NCBI GenBank assembly: GCA_022266195.1
Contig: WHVY01000001.1
Span: 19,096,001-19,160,000 of the forward strand
Source: Tetranychus cinnabarinus
Lineage: Eukaryota; Arthropoda; Arachnida; Trombidiformes; Tetranychidae
Reading direction: 5' to 3'
DNA length: 64,000 bases
Below are positions 1 through 11,338 of this stretch, piece after piece. The notes beneath the pieces are model-generated. The model did not search any database and was not told the DNA's origin. It saw only the letters and a program-made list of their open reading frames with translations. Positions within the stretch are counted from its first letter, which is position 1. Each line of letters starts with the position of its first letter. The position numbers and the translations under genes were made by a program.

Positions 1-1217
1 TTATCATACCAATAGTCATGGAAAGTGTGGGACCCAACCTTCGAGGTCGAATCCTTATCTGTTATGAATGGGTTTGGTTTCTCGGAGAATATGTCATGAT
101 GTTTGTCACCTATCATGTACCCAAGTTTAAATACATTTACATGGGATCAATGATTTTCCAATTACTATGCATTGGAATTGTAACAATATTACCTGAATCA
201 GCTCGATGGCAACTTGTGGTTGGACAAATTGACAGAGCTGAGGAAACGTTGCGCTTGTATGCCAAAAAGAGGAAATCTAAAGGTGCTGAGAGTGACACTG
301 AAACTGCTAACAAAGACGACGAACAAAAGGAACTGTTTGACCTTAAACTTGACAAATTGCGTGGTCATCTATATTCTGGAGAAAGGCCAACTACATTTAG
401 AGGATTGTTTTATTTGATTCGTCAACCACGAATCTCTCGATTTTGCTTTGCATTGTATGTTATCTGGTTTCTTCGGACATTCATTGGATGGGGATTAATC
501 TATAGTACACTTGATCTTTCTGGTAATGTTTTCATCAACAATGCAATCATCTTAACAGCAAGTGTCCTAGCCAATCTATTCATGACCTGGAAAATTGATT
601 CCTTCCGCCGTCGATCAATGTTAATCACGTTTTTCTTGATGACCTCTGTTTTGCTTTGTGCCTCAATTGCATTCGTTGAATCTCATCAATATATTATTCC
701 TCGGATGATTTTGATTGCCTCGGGTAAATTTTTCTCAACAGCCATCTACAGTTTAGTTTATGTTTACACATCAGAAATATTTCCAACCAACATTCGTCAC
801 CTTGGTGTTGGAACTTGCTCCATGGTATCAAGAATTGCCTCCATTTCAGTTCCATTCTTAGCTCAATTGGTGAGTTTAGGTTAATTTTAATTTTTGTAAA
901 ATTGATTCTAATTGTCTTCTTTAAACATGTTAAACCAGGCTTTTTCCTGGTAGCGATTCAAGTAAGGTTGATTCGCTTCTCTCATGAGCTCAATATGATC
1001 CATCATTTAATTCAATTTAATTAATTTTATCTTTCTTTTCATTTAATTTGATTACTTAAAGACTGCCGCTACAAGTCTGAAATTAACTTTTGGTATATTT
1101 GCTGCAATGGGAATCGTTGGAGCATTAGCAGCTACATTATTACCCGAAACAAAAGGCAAAGAGATTCCTGATACAATTGAAGGAATGGTTGAAATACATG
1201 CAATTAACAAACCATGA
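1..1217 (+). CDS. SLC22-type organic cation/anion transporter, C-terminal part (5' end outside the window)
   Basis: This is the 3' part of a major facilitator superfamily transporter that moves small organic ions across the plasma membrane. The frame is already open at position 3, so the exon enters from outside the window and the first visible ATG (18) is internal. The exon runs to 869. A GTGAGT donor follows, then a 192-bp intron, and the last exon is 1062-1217. About 340 residues are visible. Family signs are the VGP motif near the start, LPESARW after the sixth helix, SEIFPTNIRHLGVG near helix 11 and LPETKGK after the last helix; several hydrophobic helices lie between. The charged lysine-rich loop after PESARW is the usual cytoplasmic loop. 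A poly(A) signal lies about 170 bp downstream. The substrate cannot be told from sequence, and an orphan SLC22 or SV2-like member is possible. Confidence 0.9.
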
Positions 1218-1847
1218 ACAGTTCTAGAATTAAAATGAATTAATTACTGCTTTAAAACATTTAAGATTTTGCTTTGAAAATTTAGCAACAAGAGATTCAA
1301 GTTTGTATATTGTTATTGATAATTTTACCAAAAACATAATTTATAATGACTAACCTAAACATTGTATTTTCAAGACTCAACTCAAAAATAAAGATTACTC
1401 TCACTTTATTTGTGAAACTAATAACATTTCTTCGTTTTAATATTAGATTCGTCAAACAACTCACATGTATTTTTAATCAAGATAGTCAACAATTTATGGT
1501 TATTTAATGCATTATAATCGTTCCAATGTCATAAAACTAGGATTAATAAAGATAAAGTCTTAATATAATAACCAACAACCTCATTAACAGAAATGAATAT
1601 CATTAACATTTCGTCTGTCAAGACTTCAAGTATTGATTGTGGTTTAAGTAAAAAAATTGATATGAATTATCTAAATCTAGCTAATTCCAATCATCAGAGA
1701 GCAATTTTATTTTTCAGATCAACTGTTTGCTTCAAACCATCAGAGATTCAGACTCTTAATTTCTGGTCAACAGTTAATTGACGAATTCATTTTAGTTCAA
1801 TTTTGTTTTGTCATCAAAACTAATATTAATCATCAATATTAATCATA
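1218..1847. other. Intergenic: 3' UTR of the transporter and 5' flank of the UGT
   Basis: AT-rich sequence between two plus-strand genes. Apart from the poly(A) signal I see no coding structure. A 62-codon open frame at 1593-1781 has no recognisable motif and I do not regard it as a gene. Confidence 0.5.
1387..1392 (+). promoter_or_regulatory. Poly(A) signal AATAAA of the transporter gene
   Basis: A canonical AATAAA lies 170 bp after the transporter stop codon on the same strand and is the first such hexamer there. It probably sets the 3' end of that transcript. Confidence 0.55.
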
Positions 1848-3197
1848 ATGAAAATAGTTTTCTTGCCAATGGATGCGTGAGTATCAATCAAATGACTTTA
1901 TAAATTCGTAATTTCAATTAAATCTTTTTCATTGTCAAGTTATGGTCATGTCAACGCTTGTATTGGCTTGGCAAATATGCTTCGAGACTTCGGTCATGAC
2001 TGTACATTTGCAGTCATCAAACAATGGCGTAAACCTGTTGAGGAGCATCAATTTAAAGTTGAAATTTTGAATGATCCAACAATTCCTGAGGATCAAGATA
2101 TGCTTTACAAATGGGGAAAATTCATGAACGATTTGGCCCATACTTTTAGTGCTCCACTAAAGGATCAACAAATTGAATTAATGGTACCATCTTTCAGAGC
2201 CTTTGTTAATTTCGTGAAACTGATTGATCCTCAGTTACCAGAAATATTTGAAAAAACACAGCCTGACTTAATTATTATGGATTTTTATGTGACCATCCCT
2301 TCAGTGATTAAATCAGGTCGACCCTGGGCTCGTCTTTACTCTTGTAATCCTTTGGGAATCTATGAAGGTGATAATGTACCACCGAGTGGGTTCGGTCTCG
2401 CTCTCAACACTGATATTTCCATTTTCAAGGAATTGAAGGTGTTTATGATGGAAATAATGAAAGACCTTAAAAGTGAATTCGACGAATGGTTGCTGTCTAA
2501 AAATATTGAATCAGATCCCTATGATTTTATCAGCTCATCTGCATATCTTAATGTATACGTATATCCATCGGATCTTGATTATTCCGAGCTAGGTTCACCT
2601 CCTGAGAAATGGTATAGATTGGATCATCTTGTTCGTAAAGTGAAACAAGAATCATTTGGCTTCGATGAGTCTTTCTTTGATAAACCAGGGAAAAAAGTAT
2701 TTTTTACATTAGGCTCAATGGGATCTTCAGACATTGGACTGATGAAACGTCTCATCTCAATTATGGGTCAATCAGAGCACCAATTTATCATTTCAAAAGG
2801 TCCATTTCATGACAAATTTCAACTGGCAGGTAATATGGTTGGAAATAAATATGTTAACCAGATGGCAATTTTACCCAAAGTTGATTTGGTCATTCATCAT
2901 GGAGGTAATAACACTTTCATCGAGACACTTTATTTTGGCAAGCCTTGTATTGTTTTACCCTTGTCTGGAGATCAACATGACAATGGACGTAGAGTTGAAG
3001 ATACAGGGATAGGTCGTTGTTTAAATCCATACCAAATTAATCAAGACCAATTTTTAAGCACAATAAACCAACTTTTGAATGATGAACAGATAATAAAGAA
3101 AGTAAATGAAACTGGGGAAAAAATTCGTAACTCTAAAAGCATTGAAGACTTGAACACAAAAATCAACCAACTTATCTCAACTCATGTAAAGGTTTAA
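1848..3197 (+). CDS. UDP-glycosyltransferase, bacterial-type family known from spider mites
   Basis: Transfers a sugar from a UDP-sugar to small lipophilic molecules such as plant toxins or pesticides. Exon 1 is 1848-1876 (ten codons ending in PMDA). A 63-bp intron with a GTGAGT donor follows, and exon 2 is 1940-3197. The joined protein is about 429 aa. The split puts the PMDA-YGHVNA nucleotide-binding loop across the junction, which supports both the exon and the start. The C-terminal donor-binding half carries VFFTLGSMGS, a region equivalent to the UGT signature (VIHHGGNNTFIETLYFGKP) and a GDQHDNGRR loop with the sugar-contacting D and H/N residues. There is no signal peptide and no C-terminal membrane anchor, unlike animal UGTs, which fits a soluble cytosolic enzyme of bacterial type. 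Known of the family: spider mite UGTs of this type were gained by horizontal transfer. Substrate unknown. Confidence 0.93.
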
Positions 3198-3233
3198 CAT
3201 TCTATTTTCGTTAATTTTAACTGTAACTTTAAA

Positions 3234-3239
3234 AATAAA
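3234..3239 (+). promoter_or_regulatory. Poly(A) signal AATAAA of the UGT gene
   Basis: AATAAA 37 bp after the UGT stop codon, same strand, a usual distance for a short 3' UTR. Confidence 0.6.
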
Positions 3240-6200
3240 GTAAATTTCACATCAATCAGAATTAATACATTAATAAATAATACGATAATAATCAAAACCT
3301 AATTATAAATTGTCACAATTCTTAGGATCATTAAGATGCATTAAAAACAAATCCCAAAAACTGTCAACAACTGGAAGATCATTAAGTGGTGTAATCTACT
3401 GGTAAGTATTCTCATTAAGTCTCTGAACTGAAAATGACAATTTATGATATTAATAAAGTTATCAAGGGAAAGCACTTTGATTACAGATTTAATTTGGCTA
3501 CAATCTTTGATTAAGGAATCTGTATATCTTCATGTCAATGAACAAAGGTATTAAATTGAACTAGGTCTTCATAAGATACATGAATTTGTGAAATTGCGGA
3601 TTTAGCACCATTATTTATCTAGCCGTATCCAACGATTGTACAAAGTATGGACTTGATTCACCTTGTAAGATTGTGAACAGTTGCTTGTTATTAACTTTTA
3701 CTGAATCAAATGTTGCAAGAAAATTTGATTTATCAACTTTGAATCTATGAATTTTATGTTTTACACCTTAATTATGTTCCCTGAATTCATTCAATTTGAT
3801 TGATTTGCTTAAAAGTATAACTTGAACCATTGCCTTCAATCTTCCTTTTTGCTGTTGAAGCAAGTTATAAATATAAATTACATTATATTTTTAAAATTAA
3901 TTTTTATTCATAAACTTGTCTATGTAAATAATGTTCACTGTTTATTCATATTAGAAAATTAAAATAAATCAATAAATTCTGGGCTCTTGAGCTTTCTCCT
4001 GTTTATAGCAGAAATGACCAAATATATATTTATTTTAACATGAAACATAAATTAAACATGCATTATTGTTAGATCTTAATGTTATTTTTTTATTATATTT
4101 TGCTGTAAATCAATGTAAATCATTCAGTTTTATCACTATTTTTATTTTCATATTTGAATTTATCATTTACGTTTCTTTTTGTTTGCTGGAGATGATAATG
4201 TTTCTTATTCTGGTAACATGGAGGAAAGGAAAGGCATTCAGAATTCGGAATGAACTTGGGATGAAATGGTGGATAAGATGCATACAATGATGACAAGGGA
4301 AGAAGAAGAAGATGAGGAAAAAGTATAAAGAAACTCACAAGATGAAGATGAATCTGGTAACAGTTGAAAGTTAAAGGTAAAGCTCTTCAACTGATTGCTT
4401 CTGTTACTATCTTGGATAAGGTTTGCTGATGATACAGCGAAAGAAATGCTTACAATATTTAACTTACCACTAAAGATAATCATGATTTATTAATGAAATT
4501 TGGTAAAAAGTGTTCTCTGTTAAAGGTAATTCGGTTTAGTTGTTTCAACTTAAACTTGAAACAAAAAATTTAAATAAAATACAACCATAATTTAATTTCA
4601 ATCTATTTATGGTTCCAACTTTTCTTGCTTTTGGTAATCATCAAATACAAAGCATACAAACTACTAATGCTTGGATCTACAAAGCAAATTTACAGCTTGA
4701 TTTGAGTTCTGAATTAGTCGTTTTGATTTGATATGTAATGAAACTCGGAGTTTATTGAAACTGTCAGTGAGATTAGATTTTTACTGAAACAAAAATTTTA
4801 CTCCTAAGCAAGACACCAATCAGATAACAACTTATATGACAAATGGAAAGACAATGGTTCCAACAAAATCAATAATAGTTTTTGTTGAGATTTGATCAGA
4901 TACATGTTAACCCAATGCTGGTTAACCTAACACCTCATAATAGTGGTTTCATCATATTTGAATTTGGAGTGAATATGAGCACATTACAAATTATAATTAT
5001 TCAAATTGAATGGGATGATTGACTGTTATAACAAGCTGGGATGATTGAAATAGAGATGTCAATGAGTTACCATGAATAATGAAAAAGGAAAGGTTATGTA
5101 ACAATGTATTTCTTACCTGTTAGAAAGCATGTTACCAGGAATGTAAGGTTGAAATCTTTTCTAATAAACGAAACCATTTCTCTGTAACAAGAAATGTTAA
5201 CTGGAGACTTGTAAGGTGAAGACAAAAGTAGAGCCAAATGCGACGAGAGGAGATGAACGATTGGTAAGATGATTACAATTCACTGGATACATAGATGTAA
5301 CAGAAAGATATTGAAGTCTTAACAATTGTTTAAATGTGTAAACAAATTAAAATGGATTTAACTTGTGTCGATGGTTATATTGTTGATTGTGGTTATGGTA
5401 ATGAAGAGAGTAAAGATGGAGATGGTGAAAATGAAAAACCAAGAGTGTGAATATAAAGAACCAGAAAAAAAGCCAAGGAAAGGAACAAATATTAGATGAT
5501 GAGAATGCAGAGAAAAAAGGAATGAAGGAAGAAAAATGAATAAGGTAACAAGATTGATGTTAAGCAATGGTGTGAACCAAATGGATGAACCTTCAAATGG
5601 TTGGTGATAACTGATGATCAGATTTGTATTGTAAGAGTGACAATTAATGGAAATGGTTGGATATCACATTAAGATTAATGGAGACATTGAATGTAAAGTT
5701 GGTGGAATGGGTTAACATAAAAAAAACAAAAGCAATCGGTTAGAGGGAAAAGACGAGCAACAATGTACAGGGACAATCTTTATATTATGTACTGTTAGGT
5801 TGATCTCAACAACAAAGTGAACAGATCATGTTGACCTAAACTAAAAACTAAATCAACATCAGATTATAAGTTGTTGCCCATCATTTTCATCTTTCTCCCC
5901 ACTGGCTTATCAAACTGGGCAGGTAACACTGTAAGGAAAAGACAAAACGTACTCCAAGATGAGGATAAACTGGAAGAAATAGGAGGAGACAAGGATAAAA
6001 GAATAATCATCATCATCACCATGAAAAACCTGTGAGCATGTTTATTCTGTATTCTGTGTAATACTTTTTTTCCCGTTCCCTCAACTGTTTTCAGTCTTCA
6101 ACTTTACCAACATCGCATTGCTATTATAATTTTATTTTGTACTAAGATCTTTTTTTTCCTCTCTTCTTCAGGTGCAACCCTTTTTGTTTCACTTTTTTCC

Positions 6201-7542
6201 TTTTGTTTCATTTTCTTCATGGATAAGGTGAAAAAAGTAAAAAGTTAGGTTATGGGTAATAGCAAGTATCTGCTTCTATTACTTACTGAATTTCATTCGC
6301 CAGAGGAAGATTTGATGGTGAATCTTGCAAGATGCAAACTCATAATTGAATAATGTTTTCACAATTACAATGAAATACTCCAAACCTGACTGCGTACCTT
6401 GGATTGACTAAAAGTCTGTAGGATTTATCAACGGTAATAGCCAGTTAGTTGTGATTAAATACTGAAATTAACAAAACTAATGTATGCTATAGACTAACAA
6501 TGCTTGGAGAAGGTAAACACAGTATTCAAACAATCAGTAAATTAATAGTAGAAATATTAATTCTGTTCATTAATTCATCAAAATTTACATTTTTACTAAA
6601 ATCTTAGGCTTTACAGGTTTAAGATATTGAATGATGTTTTTGGGTATAAATTGTTGCTTTAATGCAATTCTGATTATGAGTTAACCCTTGATTGTGTTTT
6701 TGAAGAAATGAATTTAGCTGTTTTGGACTCTAACTAACAGATTATATATTTTTATTCATTGTCTAGTAAATTCACATTTTGTTGACAATATTGAAATAAC
6801 CGCTTTTAAATTGTGATGAACTAATTGTTGGGTTATTCTGTAAATTCAGTGGAAAAAGCAGGAACTTTTGAAGATGGGTTTCTATTCCAACCAATCAGGT
6901 TATTCTGCTAGATGTTTCAGTGTACTTTCCCCACTTTTAAAAGCTTTTAACTTATTCTTTCTATAGTTCATTCGATAGTTTGTTTTAACAAGGATCATCA
7001 GATGTTCAGTCCTGACATGCGAATTACCTTAATATTGAAATTTTAAGTGATGAAGGTATTTTTTCAGTTTTATTTCCTAAAGTCTTTCAATTGAATTTTT
7101 TAAGAGAAAGAATCACTCATGAATCACACAAGATTTTTCAGTGCATTAAATCATTCGAAAGAACATTCTTCGAAGTTTATTTTGACCTAAAGATTAAAAA
7201 TTTCATACAGCAAAATGTGCCACTTATTTGACTTTGTTGCTTTACTTAAATTGAGTGGCTTGAAATGTTAGTTTCCAAAGCATTTTTAAAAAAAGGAAAA
7301 GGCAAGAAGAAATTAAAAGCTCATTAAGCTTTGCTTTTTAAGTTTAAAAACAGATATTCAGATTAATCTACACTCTGTAACACCGTTTGAATTTTTCATC
7401 ACTTGCATGAAGAGTCAAAGTTTGTGTCTAAAAGGGTAATACATATTATTTAATAATTTGAAACATGTTTTTCATTTTTGTAGTCGACAAAAAGAGAATC
7501 CGTTAAGAAAAATTAGGCTTGAGTGTAGATTGATTAAAACAA

Positions 7543-7548
7543 TTTATT
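7543..7548 (-). promoter_or_regulatory. Poly(A) signal (AATAAA on the minus strand) of the SPATA2-like gene
   Basis: TTTATT on the plus strand lies about 22 bp beyond the stop codon of the minus-strand SPATA2-like gene. The spacing is short but acceptable for a poly(A) signal. Confidence 0.4.
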
Positions 7549-7569
7549 TTATAATCCATTGGAGTAACT

Positions 7570-9519
7570 TTAAATGTAAGTAGGTGAATTTCGTAAACTG
7601 TGTTCACATGCACTACAATGATCAGCTTCTTCAGAATTAACAAGAGTACAGACTTTGCAAACTTTTCCACAGCTTGTTAGATTCGTATTATCTAGTCCAG
7701 GCCTTTCTCGACTACGGGAACACATATCACAAATATCAGTTTGATTAGTATTCAAAAAGGTACAATAAGCACAAGACCAGGCTCCATTATCAATGTTACT
7801 GGCCTCAGAGGAATTATTGGATTTATTGAAAGATTTTTCACGAGTTTTACCAACACGGTCTAAAGGCTCAATTCTTTTTTCGACCAATACTTTGTCCTTT
7901 TTTCGATCTCGTGGCTCATCATTTGTTGGCTTCCTTGATTTATCTTCATCGGAGAAACTTTTAAGGATGGCATTAATTCGTTCTTCTAGTTTTTTATTGG
8001 AAGCATTGTTCCCAGTTGAATTACTGGCGATTTTAGAAGTATTACAGGAAGATGCGTTGGAGTTGGTTACGCTAGTCTCAACCGGTAAACGATAAGACTC
8101 ATCAGATCTAATAACATCACGATTTGAAGCTCTTAATGGTGCAGAACGACGATCCAAGCTACTAGGCTTTGGTCCTGAAGATTTGAAGTTAAAAGAGTTC
8201 AATGCACCGTCTATTACATCTACATCACTTTTGTTTAAATTTAAATCATTGTATTTAGGCTGAGCCAAATAGTTGGTGGCTAAAGATGGAGGAAAGGATG
8301 ATGAGGTAGATTGTTGAGGATGTTGTACATGTTGATGAAGGCATGATGGGTTATAAGAGCTGTATGAGTTATGATTTTCTGCATAAGAATTTGCGTTGGA
8401 TAATTCACTAGCAAACATGGGTGGAGGAGCAATATAACCAGTAGGTGTATGGATTCCGTGATAAATTACATTCGGACTTCTTTGTTCTTCCCCACTGAAA
8501 TGGATAAGATCACGGGCACGAGAATTATCAACATTTGAATGGTTAACTAATTCTTTTGAAGGAGCGATGTCATGTTTTCTTCTGGTTTCCCGAAGCATTG
8601 GGCATCCATTTTGGTGATATTGACTGACTTGGGGTTGTTGAGAAATAAAACGTCGACTTTGTATAACAGGATAAGTTTGCTTGCCGTATTTTGAAGAAGG
8701 ATCGGTTTCAAAATCAATCAACTTGTCAGAGTCAAAAACATAATTAACCAATTGATCCATAGAACATATCGAATTGGCTCGGATATTTAAAATTTGAAGC
8801 CAGCTCAGAGAGATATTTTTCCTTTTTAATGCATCAGCTATTTGAATCATCATTTGACACTCGACAAAAGCAATTAGACAATCAAGCGATACTCGAGCTA
8901 AGGTATCTGGGTCAATTATTGAAGATTCAGCAGAGTAGACAATGACACCATTAACATTTTTATTTCGATAACCCATTAAATAGAGAATTTTAGAGGCTTC
9001 ACGGAGTTGTTTGTCGACTAAACCTTTCATATAACCACCATAGGGATATATTGTACGAAACTCTTTCCTCCAAGGCTTGGTTAAAAGGCTAGTGGCGTAC
9101 TTTTCAAGTACTTCGAATGCAGAAGCAGCTCGGCAAGCAGTAAAATCCTTGTTCTCTATAATACTCTTATCAAAACATTCAGCAATCTCAGTATTTTCAA
9201 ATTTGTCGCAATGCGGAACCATTGATAAATACTCTACAATCAATCCTTGAAGTTTGGTTTTATGAGCCAATTTTTCCGGTGTATCGTCCCTATTAAGGTA
9301 AGAAAGGTGTCCTTGGAGAAGACACTTCTTTATTTCTTGAAGTGATAATTTATACATCATAGGAGGAGTGGCTGAGATTCCTGATGTAAGCGGAACACCT
9401 GGCAATATTCCAGATTGATTAAAACGATGGGTTCCTGGGAAGCTTGAACCAAAACCATTAACATGAGAACCATTAAGTCTACTGTCTAAATGATATGCAT
9501 TACTAGAATGACTATTCAT
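7570..9519 (-). CDS. SPATA2/tamozhennic homologue (PUB region plus two RanBP2-type zinc fingers)
   Basis: Single-exon gene of 649 aa. The N-terminal third (about residues 55-250) resembles the PUB-containing region of vertebrate SPATA2 and Drosophila Tamo, with a WRKEFRTIYPYGGYMKGLV stretch followed by an LYLMGY segment. The middle is low-complexity (Ser, Asn, Gln, Pro). The C-terminus holds two RanBP2-type zinc fingers, W-x-C-x2-C-x10-C-x2-C at about 581-600 and C-x2-C-x10-C-x2-C at about 620-640; such fingers often bind ubiquitin. Known of the family: SPATA2 bridges the deubiquitinase CYLD to the LUBAC ligase in NF-kB signalling, and Tamo controls nuclear import of Dorsal. The role here is inferred from that. 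A weak 5' UTR intron is possible, with a donor near 10,265 and an acceptor just upstream of the ATG. Confidence 0.8.
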   Translation of the reverse strand: MNSHSSNAYHLDSRLNGSHVNGFGSSFPGTHRFNQSGILPGVPLTSGISATPPMMYKLSLQEIKKCLLQGHLSYLNRDDTPEKLAHKTKLQGLIVEYLSMVPHCDKFENTEIAECFDKSIIENKDFTACRAASAFEVLEKYATSLLTKPWRKEFRTIYPYGGYMKGLVDKQLREASKILYLMGYRNKNVNGVIVYSAESSIIDPDTLARVSLDCLIAFVECQMMIQIADALKRKNISLSWLQILNIRANSICSMDQLVNYVFDSDKLIDFETDPSSKYGKQTYPVIQSRRFISQQPQVSQYHQNGCPMLRETRRKHDIAPSKELVNHSNVDNSRARDLIHFSGEEQRSPNVIYHGIHTPTGYIAPPPMFASELSNANSYAENHNSYSSYNPSCLHQHVQHPQQSTSSSFPPSLATNYLAQPKYNDLNLNKSDVDVIDGALNSFNFKSSGPKPSSLDRRSAPLRASNRDVIRSDESYRLPVETSVTNSNASSCNTSKIASNSTGNNASNKKLEERINAILKSFSDEDKSRKPTNDEPRDRKKDKVLVEKRIEPLDRVGKTREKSFNKSNNSSEASNIDNGAWSCAYCTFLNTNQTDICDMCSRSRERPGLDNTNLTSCGKVCKVCTLVNSEEADHCSACEHSLRNSPTYI

Positions 9520-11338
9520 AGTAATAGTTCAGCTTCTAAATTTCATTGTTTATCGTCTGATTTTCACCAGCGTTTCCTAAGAATGTACGTTTTAGTTGAA
9601 ATTAGTATTTTTCACAATCTAAACTTGTTTACAAATTGTAATCCAATTGAAATCTTTGAAAATGTTGCACTAAAAAGAAAAGAGAAATTTTATCAGAATA
9701 TTTGTAGAATTCCAGTTGAGAAAAAAGATTAAAAATGTAATTCGATGATATTGTTTAGATTACTATTAAGGTGTAATAACTGGTTTTTATACTAGATTAA
9801 CCAAAATAAGCTATAATTTCATCATATGCAGATAGGAAATACGAACAGATGAGTTAATAAAATAAAAAAGGTGGCTGTTTAATTAAAATTCAGTGTAGGT
9901 TGCATGATAATGAATAAGACTGGAACCTATTTGAAGGCTGAACAAAAATAAAAAAAGCTGAATGAAACGCAAATATAGTGATGATTTTCAATAACAAGTG
10001 ATAAAAATGGTAAAACAAAGATGAACATTTGACGAGAGGGAAGGTTCATTAAAATTTATGATATACATGTAATGAGAAGAGTAGGTCAATTTATAAGATC
10101 AACTTTTAAAAGGTAAAAACTCATTTAATAAGGCATAAAAAGAAATATAACTAAATTTCAAACAATGATTATTAACTATAAATCATATTATTAGAAATGA
10201 CTAGATATTTATAGACAATTTAACAAAAAGATGAAAAGAGAGAATTGACCAAATTAAAATCTTACCTTTTGCAGTTGACTTAATTGGTCGATATCTATAC
10301 AATTCAGGGTTGGGTTGATGATAATGAACAAACCATCAGAGGGTATATTCGAATGATGATTAATTCGTCATGATTGTACCGTTTTTCCAACATAATTTAA
10401 CACTTTCTTTCAGCACATTTGTTATAATGAAAGAAAACAACAACAACTCAGTTACTACTGTAGTACGCTGTAAACATTAGATTTTTACTGCGGCCTTGCA
10501 GACAGGCTGATGATTACAGTTAAGAGAGGGAAATTTAAAATGTAACACCTTTTTCATTGATTTTTATTATTCAGTTTATTTCAACTAATTTCAACCTTTA
10601 CTATTTTGGATTTAGATCGGTTGATGTTTGATTTGAAGCATCAAAAGGCTATTTAAACACATTTCATAAAGCTGATATCAAAATTTTATTGATTATGCTC
10701 CTAGTATTAGGTAGTTTTTAGTCTCATCATGTAATCAACTTAATAGTTAATTAGATTTTGCGTTGATTGAAATAATAAATCTAATTATGAGCTTATTAAT
10801 TTTGAATTTGAAATGTGCAGAAAAAATTATTGAAACAACGAAAGTCTTGTCGTATCAATTTATTCTGAATGAAATGAATTTACAAACAATTTTTATTGCG
10901 TATCAAATAAATAATTTACCATTTGGATAATAAAAAGCCCGTTGTTTAATACAAGTATATTTATTAATTTAACCAAGGCAAGTCGCAATCGTCTAAAAAT
11001 TAGAAGAGGTTCCATGATTTTAGTAAGATAATGGTATTTCAAACATACAAGCTCATATAATCAAAAAATTATCAGCTTAAAAACAGTTTTTTTTGTAAAA
11101 ATTCAACGACTCTTCTAATTCTTAATTGCATTGCCTTGTAAATAAATTACTATTGCATTTTCACAGAGATTGTGAGATTTTGGTGTTTACATAAATTACC
11201 TCTAAAAAGGGGAATGAATACATAGATTTGAGAGATACAATAAGTAAAATATATAATTCTCAGATGCTATAACTTAGTTATCTGTCAACTTCAATAGTAT
11301 TAAAAAAAGAGATATACTGGATTCTGGTAAAACCATGT
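9520..11338. other. Intergenic: 5' flank of SPATA2-like gene and 3' flank of MON2
   Basis: AT-rich. On the minus strand a good donor (GTAAG) at about 10,265 could end a non-coding first exon of the SPATA2-like gene. No coding sequence was recognised. Confidence 0.4.

Larger units (their letters stand above)
3198..7569. other. 4.4 kb AT-rich intergenic region
   Basis: No open frame here has a recognisable motif or consistent splice sites. The stretch from about 5,380 to 5,560 is purine-rich on the plus strand, and other parts are T-rich. The region may hold the distal 3' end of the minus-strand SPATA2 gene or non-coding transcripts, but I see nothing that proves it. Confidence 0.4.

Noticed and set aside
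1593..1781. 62-codon frame between transporter and UGT
   Set aside because: No motif, composition like the surrounding intergenic DNA, and it lies in the UGT promoter region.
4066..4483. Overlapping open frames on both strands in the 3.2-7.5 kb gap
   Set aside because: Hydrophobic or Ser-rich low-complexity translations with no family features and no consistent splice sites.
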